A DNA stretch of 64,000 bases from Lysobacterales bacterium 63-13 (GTDB lineage: Bacteria > Pseudomonadota > Gammaproteobacteria > Xanthomonadales > Rhodanobacteraceae): assembly GCA_001899855.1 (NCBI GenBank), contig MKWR01000028.1, positions 27,632-91,631 on the forward strand, in the 5' to 3' direction. Position numbers and translations under genes: made by a program. The notes beneath the pieces are model-generated. The model ran no database searches. It saw nothing but the letters and a program-made list of their open reading frames with translations, and was not told where the DNA came from. Within the stretch, counting starts at the first letter, position 1, and each line of letters starts with the position of its first letter. Positions 1 through 7,601 of this stretch are shown piece by piece.

Positions 1-1983
1 GTCATCGAATCGGCCACGCTCGATGGCGAGGCGATCGCCCTGCAGGGATTGTCGCGCCTGAACTGGTACGACGAAGCGCCGCCGCTGGCAGCATGCTCGC
101 GCTGGCAACTGCGCTTGCGCCTGCGCCCGCCGCGCGGACTGGTCAATCCCGGCGGCCTCGATGGCGAGCGCGGCGCGGTGCTGCGTGGCGTGGTCGCCGT
201 GGGCTATGTGCGCAATGGCGGGCAGAGCCGGCCGCTCGCTGCGGCCGGCGGCCCCTGCATCGATGCCTGGCGGCAGGAGATTGCCGCGGCGATTGCGCAG
301 CGCTTCGAGCATGCGCAATCGAGCGGATTGCTGCGTGCGCTGGCGGTGGGCGACCAGCAGGCCATTGCCGATGCCGACTGGCAGGTCTTGCGTGCCACCG
401 GCATCAGCCACCTGATCGCGATTTCAGGCCTGCATGTAGGCATGTTTGCCGCCTTTGGCGCGCTGCTCGCGCGCCTCGCATGGAAGGCCTGGCCGCGCCT
501 GGCCTTGCGCATTCCCGGCCCACTGCTCGAGGCACCGGTGGCGATGGCCTGCGCATTCGGTTACGGACTGCTCGCCGGGATGGGTGTGCCGACGATCCGC
601 ACCTTGTTGATGATCGCCATCGCCCTGCTTGCCCGCTACGCGCGGCGCGCAAGTTCGGTGGCGCAGGCGCTGGCCCTGGCGGCCACCGTCATCGTCATCT
701 GGGATCCGCTGGCGGTACTTTCGGCGGGCTTCTGGTTGTCCTTTGCCGGTGTCGCCATCCTGCTCGCCGTGACCCGGCCAATCGGCACGAAACAGGTGCT
801 GTGGCGGGAATTGCCGCGCGTGCAACTGGTGCTGAGCCTGGCCTTGTTGCCGATGACCATCTGGTTTTTCGGCCAGGGCTCGTTGATCGGGCCACTGGCC
901 AACCTGCTTGCCGTGCCGTGGGTGAGCTTCCTGGTCGTGCCGCTCACCGTTGCCGGCAGTTTGCTGATCGTCGACCTGCCGGCCATCGGCGGACCACTGC
1001 TGGACCTTGCCGATGTCCTGCTGCAGGCGCTTTGGCAAGTCATGCAATGGATGGCGGCCTTGCCCTCGGCGCAGGTCTATTTTGCGGCGACACCGATCTG
1101 GGCCTTTGCCCTGGCCCTGGCCGGAATCATCTGGATCCTGATGCCACGCGGCGTGCCGGCGCGCGCGCTTGGCGTGCTCTTGCTGCTGCCCTTGCTGGTG
1201 CCGATTCGACACCCGCCCGCCGCGGCCGGCTTCGAGGTGTGGATGCTCGATGTCGGCCAGGGCCTTGCCGTGCTCGTGCGGACCGCCGCACACACCGTGC
1301 TGTACGACGCCGGGCCGCGCTATCCAAGCGGCTTTGACCTGGGTGATGCCGTGGTCATTCCATCGCTGCATGCGCTGGGTGTCGAGCGCCTCGACCGCAT
1401 GATCCTCAGCCATGGCGACAGCGACCATGCCGGTGGTGCCGCGGCCGTGCAGCGGGCATTTCCCGGAGCCGTCATCGAAAGTGGCGAGCCCGCACGCCTC
1501 GCCATCGCCGCAGATGCCTGTCGCGATGGCGAGTCATGGCGCTGGGACGGCGTCGATTTTCGCATCGTCGCCGTCACGGCTGCGGCCGAAAGCAACGATC
1601 GCTCTTGTGTTCTCGTGGTCAGTGGCTCGGCCGGCAGCCTGTTGCTGACCGGTGATGCCACGGCCAAGGTCGAGGCGGCCATTGCCGCAAGGATTGGCCC
1701 GCTGCGCCATCCGTTGCTGATGAGCCTGCCGCACCACGGCAGCAAGACGGCCTCATCGGCGGAGTTCCTCGATGCGCTCGATCCGCAACTGGCGCTCCTT
1801 TCCAGCGGCTACCACAATCATTTCGGACATCCGCATGCCGATGTCCTCGCACGCCTGCGCGAACGCTCGATTCCGCTGCTGAACACGGCAGATGCCGGCT
1901 ACCTGCACGTGCGATTCGCATCCGGCGGCTATGTGGCCAGGCAGGGGCGTGATGAGTCGCGCGCGTGGTGGCGTATCCGCTGA
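1..1983 (+). CDS. comEC: ComEC/Rec2 competence DNA-uptake channel (5' end outside window)
   Basis: Inner-membrane channel that carries single-stranded DNA into the cytoplasm during natural transformation. The open frame runs in from base 1, so the start lies upstream of the window. The visible part has the end of the N-terminal DUF4131-like region, then a competence domain of many hydrophobic helices (about bases 410-1200), with the typical ISHLIAISGLHVGM segment. It ends in a metallo-beta-lactamase-like domain with LSHGDSDHAGG and LPHHGSKT metal-ligand motifs. The order matches full-length ComEC. It precedes exbB-exbD-msbA-lpxK, as in related xanthomonads. No sign of damage. Confidence 0.93.
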   Translation, partial: VIESATLDGEAIALQGLSRLNWYDEAPPLAACSRWQLRLRLRPPRGLVNPGGLDGERGAVLRGVVAVGYVRNGGQSRPLAAAGGPCIDAWRQEIAAAIAQRFEHAQSSGLLRALAVGDQQAIADADWQVLRATGISHLIAISGLHVGMFAAFGALLARLAWKAWPRLALRIPGPLLEAPVAMACAFGYGLLAGMGVPTIRTLLMIAIALLARYARRASSVAQALALAATVIVIWDPLAVLSAGFWLSFAGVAILLAVTRPIGTKQVLWRELPRVQLVLSLALLPMTIWFFGQGSLIGPLANLLAVPWVSFLVVPLTVAGSLLIVDLPAIGGPLLDLADVLLQALWQVMQWMAALPSAQVYFAATPIWAFALALAGIIWILMPRGVPARALGVLLLLPLLVPIRHPPAAAGFEVWMLDVGQGLAVLVRTAAHTVLYDAGPRYPSGFDLGDAVVIPSLHALGVERLDRMILSHGDSDHAGGAAAVQRAFPGAVIESGEPARLAIAADACRDGESWRWDGVDFRIVAVTAAAESNDRSCVLVVSGSAGSLLLTGDATAKVEAAIAARIGPLRHPLLMSLPHHGSKTASSAEFLDALDPQLALLSSGYHNHFGHPHADVLARLRERSIPLLNTADAGYLHVRFASGGYVARQGRDESRAWWRIR

Positions 1984-2133
1984 CAGGCTGTTGGATATCT
2001 GCTCAGTCGGCACGATCCAGCGGCGAAACGAACCTCAGAATGCGCATTTGCCGCATGCAAACCGCGCTTTCCCGGCCCGTTTTTCCTTTTCTCGCACTCG
2101 CCCGAGCGACTGCAACAGCCTGCTGCGGCAGGC

Positions 2134-2159
2134 TTGAATCCGGTTCGCGCTGCTATCAT
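2134..2159 (+). promoter_or_regulatory. Candidate promoter for the exbB-exbD-msbA-lpxK unit
   Basis: An extended -10 (TGCTATCAT, hexamer 2154-2159) lies in the 196-bp gap after comEC. A TTGAAT at 2134-2139 could serve as a weak -35, although its 14-bp spacing is short. A hairpin with 7-bp arms (2117-2134) sits just before it. It has no T-tract, so it is not a convincing comEC terminator. Predicted from sequence only. Confidence 0.3.
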
Positions 2160-2215
2160 CCGCCTCCGGTACGCCCAGCGTGCCGTTCGAACCGACAGAC
2201 GAGGAGTGGCAGCAA

Positions 2216-2848
2216 GTGCTTGAGATCCTGATTGCGGGTGGCTGGCCGATGGTTCCGATCCTGATCGCCTCGGCGATTGCCCTGGCCATCATCCTCGAAC
2301 GCTTCTGGACGCTGCGCCGCAAGTCGGTGATTCCGCCCGAACTTGGCGAACAGGTGATGACCTGGGCGCGCACGCGCAAGCTCGATCCCAAGCACATCGA
2401 CGCCTTGCGCCAGACCTCGCCGCTGGGCGAACTGCTCGCCGCCGCCCTGGTCGTGCGCAACCGCCCGCGCGAGATCATCAAGGAGCGCGTCGAGGATACC
2501 GGCCGCCATGTCGTGCATCGGCTGGAGCGCTTCCTCAACACGCTGGGCACGATTGCCATCGTCTCGCCGCTGCTCGGCCTGCTCGGCACGGTGTTCGGCA
2601 TGATCAGCATGTTCTTCGCGGTCATGGTCAGCGGCGTCGGCGACCCGCTGAAGATGGCCGGTGGCATCGGCGAGGCGCTGGTGTGCACGGCCAGCGGCCT
2701 GGTCGTGGCGATTCCCGCGTATTTCTTCCACCGCTATTTCCGTGGTCGCGTCAGTGACCTGGTCATCGACATGGAAGTGCAGGTGATCGCGCTGATCGAC
2801 GAGCTGGCCGTCGTTGCCGACGCGGCACCCGCCCGCAGCGCTGGTTGA
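2216..2848 (+). CDS. exbB: ExbB/TolQ/MotA-family proton channel subunit
   Basis: Inner-membrane proton-channel protein that, with ExbD, energises TonB-type transport or another envelope process. About 210 residues with a first membrane segment at the N-terminus (GGWPMVPILIASAIALAIIL). The conserved MotA/TolQ/ExbB core follows (LGTIAIVSPLLGLLGTVFGM, then a glycine- and alanine-rich third helix). I prefer the GTG at 2216. GAGGAG lies nine bases upstream (2201-2206), and the protein then begins VLEILIAGGWPM like relatives. An in-frame GTG at 2180 is an alternative. exbD follows after six bases. Confidence 0.88.
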   Translation: MLEILIAGGWPMVPILIASAIALAIILERFWTLRRKSVIPPELGEQVMTWARTRKLDPKHIDALRQTSPLGELLAAALVVRNRPREIIKERVEDTGRHVVHRLERFLNTLGTIAIVSPLLGLLGTVFGMISMFFAVMVSGVGDPLKMAGGIGEALVCTASGLVVAIPAYFFHRYFRGRVSDLVIDMEVQVIALIDELAVVADAAPARSAG

Positions 2849-2854
2849 CCGGCA

Positions 2855-3286
2855 ATGCGCCTGACTTCCGGCCGCCGCGAAGACGATTTCGAGATCAACG
2901 TGATCCCGTTGATCGATGTCATGCTGACCTTGCTGATGTTCTTCGTCATGACCACGACCTTCGTCCAGCATTCGAGCATGAAGGTGACCCTGCCGGAAGC
3001 CTCGGCGACCGAGCAGGCGCGCGAGGAGCACGCACTGACCATCCTCATTGACGCCGAAGGGCGCTTCTACATCGACAACAACGAAGTGCTCAATCCCGGC
3101 ATCGACACGCTCAAGGAGGCGATCCTGCGCATTGCCGGCGAAGAGCGCACGCGTCCGGTGATCCTGCGTGCCGATGCGCGTACCCAGCACCAGGCGGTGA
3201 TCACGGCGATGGATGCACTGGGCCAACTCGGCTTCGATCGCCTCAGCCTGGCGACCACGCCGACCAAGGCGGAAGCGGCCAAGTGA
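2855..3286 (+). CDS. exbD: ExbD/TolR-family biopolymer transport protein
   Basis: Partner of ExbB, anchored by one N-terminal helix with a periplasmic C-terminal domain. About 143 residues. The helix contains the conserved aspartate (INVIPLIDVMLTLLMFFVMT) thought to carry protons in this family. The rest resembles the ExbD periplasmic fold (LPEAS..., LTILIDAEGRFYIDN, VILRADARTQHQAVI). It lies between exbB and msbA and is probably cotranscribed with both. The neighbouring lipid A genes suggest the proton-driven pair serves the envelope, but no TonB gene is visible here. Confidence 0.9.
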   Translation: MRLTSGRREDDFEINVIPLIDVMLTLLMFFVMTTTFVQHSSMKVTLPEASATEQAREEHALTILIDAEGRFYIDNNEVLNPGIDTLKEAILRIAGEERTRPVILRADARTQHQAVITAMDALGQLGFDRLSLATTPTKAEAAK

Positions 3287-3326
3287 CGATGCCGGCGTGC
3301 CGCCGCGATCTTCTGGCGGAGTGAGC

Positions 3327-5090
3327 GTGGCGGCCAGCGCCTTTGCCACCTATCGACGCCTGCTCGGCTATGCGGCGCGTTATCGGCTGTGGGCGTTGGC
3401 CGGCATCTTCGGCATGGTTTTCGATGCCGCCGTGGCGGCGGTTTTCACCGCCATGATCCGGCCGATGCTCGATGATCTTTTCATCAGCCGCAGCGCCGTG
3501 GCGATCTTCTGGATGCCGTTTGTCATTGTCGGCCTGTTTGTCGTGCGCGGCGTGGCCACCTATGTCGCCGACTACGGCCTGGCGCGCATTGGCCGCGACG
3601 TTGTCGAGACCCTGCGCGGCGAGGTGTTTTCGCGCTACCTCGACTTGCCGGCCTCGCACTTCGATCGCGAAGCTTCCGGACAGATGATCTCGCGCCTGAC
3701 CTATACCGTCGAGCAGGTCGCCCAGGCCAGCACGAATGCGGTCAAGGTGATGATCCTCGACAGCCTCACCGTGCTCGGCCTGCTCGGCGTGATGCTGTAC
3801 CAGAGTGCGCGCCTGACGCTGATGCTGTTCATCATGGCGCCCCTGATCGCCGCCGTCGCCGCCATTGTCGGGCGGCGCTATCGGCGCATCAGCGGCAAGA
3901 TCCAGCACTCGGTGGGTTCGGTCACCGGCATCGTCGACGAAGCCGTCAGCGGCCAGCGCGAGGTCAAGGTCTATCTCGGCCAGGATGCCGAACGCGCGCG
4001 TTTCGCCAGGGTCAACGAGAACAACCGCACGCTCAATCTGAAGATCGCTTCCACCAATGCGCTGTCGACCTCGATCGTGCAGATCGTCGCCGCCTGCGCG
4101 CTGGCCCTGGTGATCTTCTTCGCGACACGGCCGGCGACGCTGCAGACGATGAGTCCCGGCACCTTCATGTCGCTGATCACGGCGATGCTGATGATGCTGC
4201 CATCGCTGAAGCGCCTGACCACGGTGCAGGCGATGATGCAGCGCGGTGTCGCCGCGGCCACGGATCTGTTCAAGGTCATCGATACGCCGGGCGAGGTCGA
4301 TGGCGGCAGTCATGCGCTGGATCGCTGCCGTGGCGAGATTGAATTGCGTGATGTCGTGTTGCGCTATCCGGGCCAGGCGGCACCGGCGCTGGATGGCGTG
4401 AGCCTGCATTGCCCGCCCGGCAGCGTGACCGCCTTGGTCGGCCGCTCGGGCAGCGGCAAGTCGACCTTGGCCAGCCTGATTCCCCGTTTCTACGAACCGG
4501 ATTCCGGCAGCATCCTGCTCGATGGCGTGCCGCTGTCGGCCTGGCGGTTGGCAAACCTGCGCGGGCAGATTGCCTGGGTCGGCCAGCAGATCGTCCTCTT
4601 CAACGACACGATCGCGCGCAATATCGCCTACGGCGCGCTTGCCGGTGCATCGCGCGCGGCCATCGAGGAAGCCGCCCAGGCGGCCAATGCCATGGAGTTC
4701 ATCAAGCGCCTGCCGGATGGCCTCGACAGCCAGGCCGGCGAGGGTGGGGCATTGCTGTCCGGTGGCCAGCGCCAGCGCATCGCCATCGCGCGCGCCTTGC
4801 TGAAGAACGCGCCCTTGCTGATCCTCGACGAGGCGACCAGCGCCCTCGATACCGAATCCGAACGCCTGATCCAGGATGCACTCAAGCGCTTGCTGCGTGA
4901 TCGCACCGTGCTGGTCATCGCCCATCGCCTGTCGACGATCGAACATGCCGACCAGATCGTCGTGCTCGATGAAGGACGCATCGTCGAGCGTGGCACGCAT
5001 CGACAATTGCTCGATTGCAACGGCCATTACGCGGCCTTGCATCGCGTGCAGTTCCGCGATGAAGAGATGTCCAGCCCGCAGCCGACATGA
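3327..5090 (+). CDS. msbA: Lipid A flippase MsbA (ABC transporter, fused TM and ATPase)
   Basis: Homodimeric ABC exporter that flips core lipid A across the inner membrane. About 587 residues, the usual length. The N-terminal half is a six-helix exporter domain. The ATPase half shows Walker A (GRSGSGKST), the LSGGQRQRIAIARAL signature and Walker B (LLILDEATSALD), then the H-loop (VIAHRLST). GTG 3327 is preferred because GGCGGAG ends five bases upstream. GTG 3321 is also in frame. The stop overlaps the lpxK start (ATGA at 5087), showing translational coupling within a lipid A unit. Confidence 0.93.
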   Translation: MAASAFATYRRLLGYAARYRLWALAGIFGMVFDAAVAAVFTAMIRPMLDDLFISRSAVAIFWMPFVIVGLFVVRGVATYVADYGLARIGRDVVETLRGEVFSRYLDLPASHFDREASGQMISRLTYTVEQVAQASTNAVKVMILDSLTVLGLLGVMLYQSARLTLMLFIMAPLIAAVAAIVGRRYRRISGKIQHSVGSVTGIVDEAVSGQREVKVYLGQDAERARFARVNENNRTLNLKIASTNALSTSIVQIVAACALALVIFFATRPATLQTMSPGTFMSLITAMLMMLPSLKRLTTVQAMMQRGVAAATDLFKVIDTPGEVDGGSHALDRCRGEIELRDVVLRYPGQAAPALDGVSLHCPPGSVTALVGRSGSGKSTLASLIPRFYEPDSGSILLDGVPLSAWRLANLRGQIAWVGQQIVLFNDTIARNIAYGALAGASRAAIEEAAQAANAMEFIKRLPDGLDSQAGEGGALLSGGQRQRIAIARALLKNAPLLILDEATSALDTESERLIQDALKRLLRDRTVLVIAHRLSTIEHADQIVVLDEGRIVERGTHRQLLDCNGHYAALHRVQFRDEEMSSPQPT

Positions 5091-6103
5091 AACAGGCCGA
5101 CATCGATCGCATCTGGTATGGCGCGGAACCCGTGCCGCTGTGGATGCGTTTGCTCGTGCCGGTCTATCGAATGCTTCGGGCGGTCGTTGGCCTGGCTTGG
5201 CGGAGCGGCCTGCGCAAGCCGACGCGGTTGGGCGTGCCGGTCATCGTCGTCGGCAACATCACCGCGGGCGGCACCGGCAAGACGCCGCTGGTGCTGGCCT
5301 TGATCGATGCCTTGCGCAGCCGTGGCTGGCAGCCCGGCGTGGTCAGCCGTGGCTATGGCGGCACCGCACGCTTGCCAGTGCTGCTTGACGATGCACCGGA
5401 TCCCGCCATTGCCGGCGATGAGCCCAGCCTGATCCGCAGCCGCAGCGGCGTGCCGGTGGCGGTTGGCCGCGATCGTGTCGCTGCCGCGCGCCTGCTGGCG
5501 GGGGCGGGTGTCGATGTGATCCTTGCCGATGATGGGCTGCAGAATCCTTCGCTGGCACGTGACATCGAGATTTGCGTGATCGACGGTGAACGGCGTCTTG
5601 GCAACGGACGTTTGCTGCCCGCCGGGCCGCTGCGTGAATCAGATGCACGCCTTGCGCGGGTCGATTTCATCGTCAGCAATGGCGGCCAGCCGCGCCCCGG
5701 TGAAATTCCCATGAGCCTGCCTGGAACCGGTGCCTTGTCGGTCAATGGCGCGGAGCCGCCGCGCCCGCTGGCGCAGTTTGCCGGCCAGCGCGTCCACGCG
5801 GTGGCCGGCATCGGCAATCCAGGGCGCTTCTTCGACAGCCTGCGCCGGCAGGGCATCGAGGTCATCGAGCATGCCTTCGACGATCATCACGCGCTGGGCC
5901 CGGCGGATCTCGATTTCGGGGACGGTTTGCCGATCCTGATGACCGAGAAGGACGCCGTGAAGTGCGTGTCGTTCGTCGATTCGCGTTGCTGGCAGGTGCC
6001 AGTCAGCGCCGAACTTCCCGATGCGTTCTTCGACGCCGTCGATCAGCGCCTGCGCACGCGCCAGCCACGCCAGCATGGGACGCCGATGGCCGTCGCGGTT
6101 TGA
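5087..6103 (+). CDS. lpxK: Tetraacyldisaccharide 4'-kinase LpxK
   Basis: Phosphorylates the 4' position of tetraacyldisaccharide-1-phosphate to give lipid IVA, late in lipid A synthesis, at the inner membrane. 338 residues, normal for the family. A hydrophobic, basic N-terminal segment is followed by the P-loop NITAGGTGKTPL. Next come VVSRGYGG and DDGLQ (within VDVILADDGLQN), which are LpxK signatures. The start codon overlaps the msbA stop by four bases. The ycaR-kdsB genes that often follow lpxK in gammaproteobacteria are absent; the next gene is convergent. Confidence 0.94.
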   Translation: MKQADIDRIWYGAEPVPLWMRLLVPVYRMLRAVVGLAWRSGLRKPTRLGVPVIVVGNITAGGTGKTPLVLALIDALRSRGWQPGVVSRGYGGTARLPVLLDDAPDPAIAGDEPSLIRSRSGVPVAVGRDRVAAARLLAGAGVDVILADDGLQNPSLARDIEICVIDGERRLGNGRLLPAGPLRESDARLARVDFIVSNGGQPRPGEIPMSLPGTGALSVNGAEPPRPLAQFAGQRVHAVAGIGNPGRFFDSLRRQGIEVIEHAFDDHHALGPADLDFGDGLPILMTEKDAVKCVSFVDSRCWQVPVSAELPDAFFDAVDQRLRTRQPRQHGTPMAVAV

Positions 6104-6205
6104 TGCGATCGGCCATGCGCAAGGTCTTGCCTTGTTGCCTCTCACTCATGTCCTGTGGGGACGCTGGCTGGAGAGGCATTCAGAAACAACGATGCAGGCG
6201 TCAGC

Positions 6206-7405
6206 TCAATGCAGCGCCTCGAAGATGCCGGCTGCGCCCATGCCGGTGCCGATGCACATGGTCACCATGCCGTACTTCTGCTGGCGGCGACGCAGGCCGT
6301 GGATCAAGGTCGCCGCACGCACGGCTCCGGTCGCGCCGAGCGGGTGACCCAGCGCAATCGCACCGCCGAGCGGATTGACCTTGCTGGCATCGAGACCCAA
6401 ATCGCGGATCACCGCGAGTGCCTGCGCGGCAAATGCCTCGTTGAGCTCGATCCAGTCCATCTGCTCCTTGCTCAATCCGGCGAGCTTGAGTGCCTTGGGG
6501 ATGGCCGCGATCGGGCCGATGCCCATGACTTCGGGGCGCACGCCGGCAACGGCAAAGGACACGAAGCGCGCGATCGGGGTCAGGTTGTATTCCTTGATCG
6601 CCTTCTCGCTGGCCAGCATCAACGCCCCGGCACCATCGGACATCTGCGAGGAATTGCCGGCGGTGACGCTGCCGCCCGCCTTGAACACGGTACGCAGCTT
6701 GGCCAGGCCGGCCGCGCTGGTGTCCAGGCGCGGGCCTTCGTCGGTATCGATCAGGCGGCTGTCGGTCTGGATCGAACGCCCGACCAGATCGGGATAATGG
6801 TCATCGAGCTTGAACGGCACGATCTCGTCCCTGAATTCGCCTGCGGCGATGGCGGCAAGCGCTTTCTCGTGCGAGGCGAGGGCGAACGCATCCTGGTCCT
6901 CGCGGCTGACTTTCCACTCGCTGGCGACATTCTCGGCGGTGATGCCCATGCCGTAGGCGATGGCGATGTTCTCGTCGGTGAAGGCAAGCGGATTCATGGC
7001 GATCTTGTGGCCCATCATCGGCACCATGCTCATGCTCTCGGTGCCGCCGGCGAGCATCAGGTCGGCATCGCCGGTGCGGATGCGATCGGCCGCCAGGGCA
7101 ATGGCCTGCACGCCGGACGAACAAAAGCGGTTGATCGTCTGCGCCGGCACGCTGTTCGGCAATCCGGCGAGGAGCACGCCGATGCGCGCGACGTTCATGC
7201 CTTGCTCGGCTTCCGGCATCGCGCAACCAATGATGACATCGTCGATGCGCGAAGGGTCGATGCCCGGTGCACCGGCCACGGCGGCGCGGATCACATGGGC
7301 GAGCAGGTCATCCGGCCGCGTATTGCGGAACACCCCGCGCGGCGCCTTGCCCACCGGTGTGCGCACGGCGGAGACGATGTAGGCGTCTTGTAGTTGTTTG
7401 GACAT
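6206..7405 (-). CDS. fadA: Acetyl-CoA acyltransferase (3-ketoacyl-CoA thiolase), FadA-like
   Basis: Thiolase that cleaves 3-ketoacyl-CoA with CoA, the last step of beta-oxidation. 399 residues. It shows the acylated cysteine in NRFCSSGVQAIALAAD, the GGTESMSMVP segment, the catalytic histidine in GGAIALGHPLGATGA, and the C-terminal catalytic cysteine in CIGTGMGAA. It lies downstream of the fadN-like gene in the same direction, giving a regulator-fadN-fadA order. The 196-bp gap to fadN holds a GATTCCC-type repeat, so the two may be linked by readthrough or expressed unequally. The symbol reflects function, not strict orthology to E. coli fadA. Confidence 0.92.
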   Translation of the reverse strand: MSKQLQDAYIVSAVRTPVGKAPRGVFRNTRPDDLLAHVIRAAVAGAPGIDPSRIDDVIIGCAMPEAEQGMNVARIGVLLAGLPNSVPAQTINRFCSSGVQAIALAADRIRTGDADLMLAGGTESMSMVPMMGHKIAMNPLAFTDENIAIAYGMGITAENVASEWKVSREDQDAFALASHEKALAAIAAGEFRDEIVPFKLDDHYPDLVGRSIQTDSRLIDTDEGPRLDTSAAGLAKLRTVFKAGGSVTAGNSSQMSDGAGALMLASEKAIKEYNLTPIARFVSFAVAGVRPEVMGIGPIAAIPKALKLAGLSKEQMDWIELNEAFAAQALAVIRDLGLDASKVNPLGGAIALGHPLGATGAVRAATLIHGLRRRQQKYGMVTMCIGTGMGAAGIFEALH

Positions 7406-7420
7406 GATCTCGTTCCTCGA

Positions 7421-7600
7421 TCGGGAATGGGGACTAGGGAATAGGGAATGGGCTGGAGCCGGGAATTGGGAATCGGAATGGATCAGGGCAAGCGAGTGGC
7501 ATCAGGAGCTGAAAAGTCTCGACGGAAAAGTTCGAGCGAGCCACTTTTTCGTCGCCTGCAAAAAGCGGCTTTTCCGATTCCCTGTTCCCGATTCCCCATA
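7421..7600 (+). repeat. Intergenic repeat of GGGAAT/GATTCCC units in inverted orientation
   Basis: The gap between fadN and fadA holds a cluster of short direct repeats (GGGAATGG, AGGGAAT, GGGAATTGGGAATCGG; 7421-7480). Their complement returns at 7572-7597 (TTCCGATTCCC, TTCCCGATTCCCC). The two blocks could pair into a long imperfect stem across about 180 bp. Similar GATTCCC clusters are, to my knowledge, common between genes in xanthomonad genomes. The middle (7480-7570) shows no coding character. Confidence 0.6.
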
Positions 7601-7601
7601 T

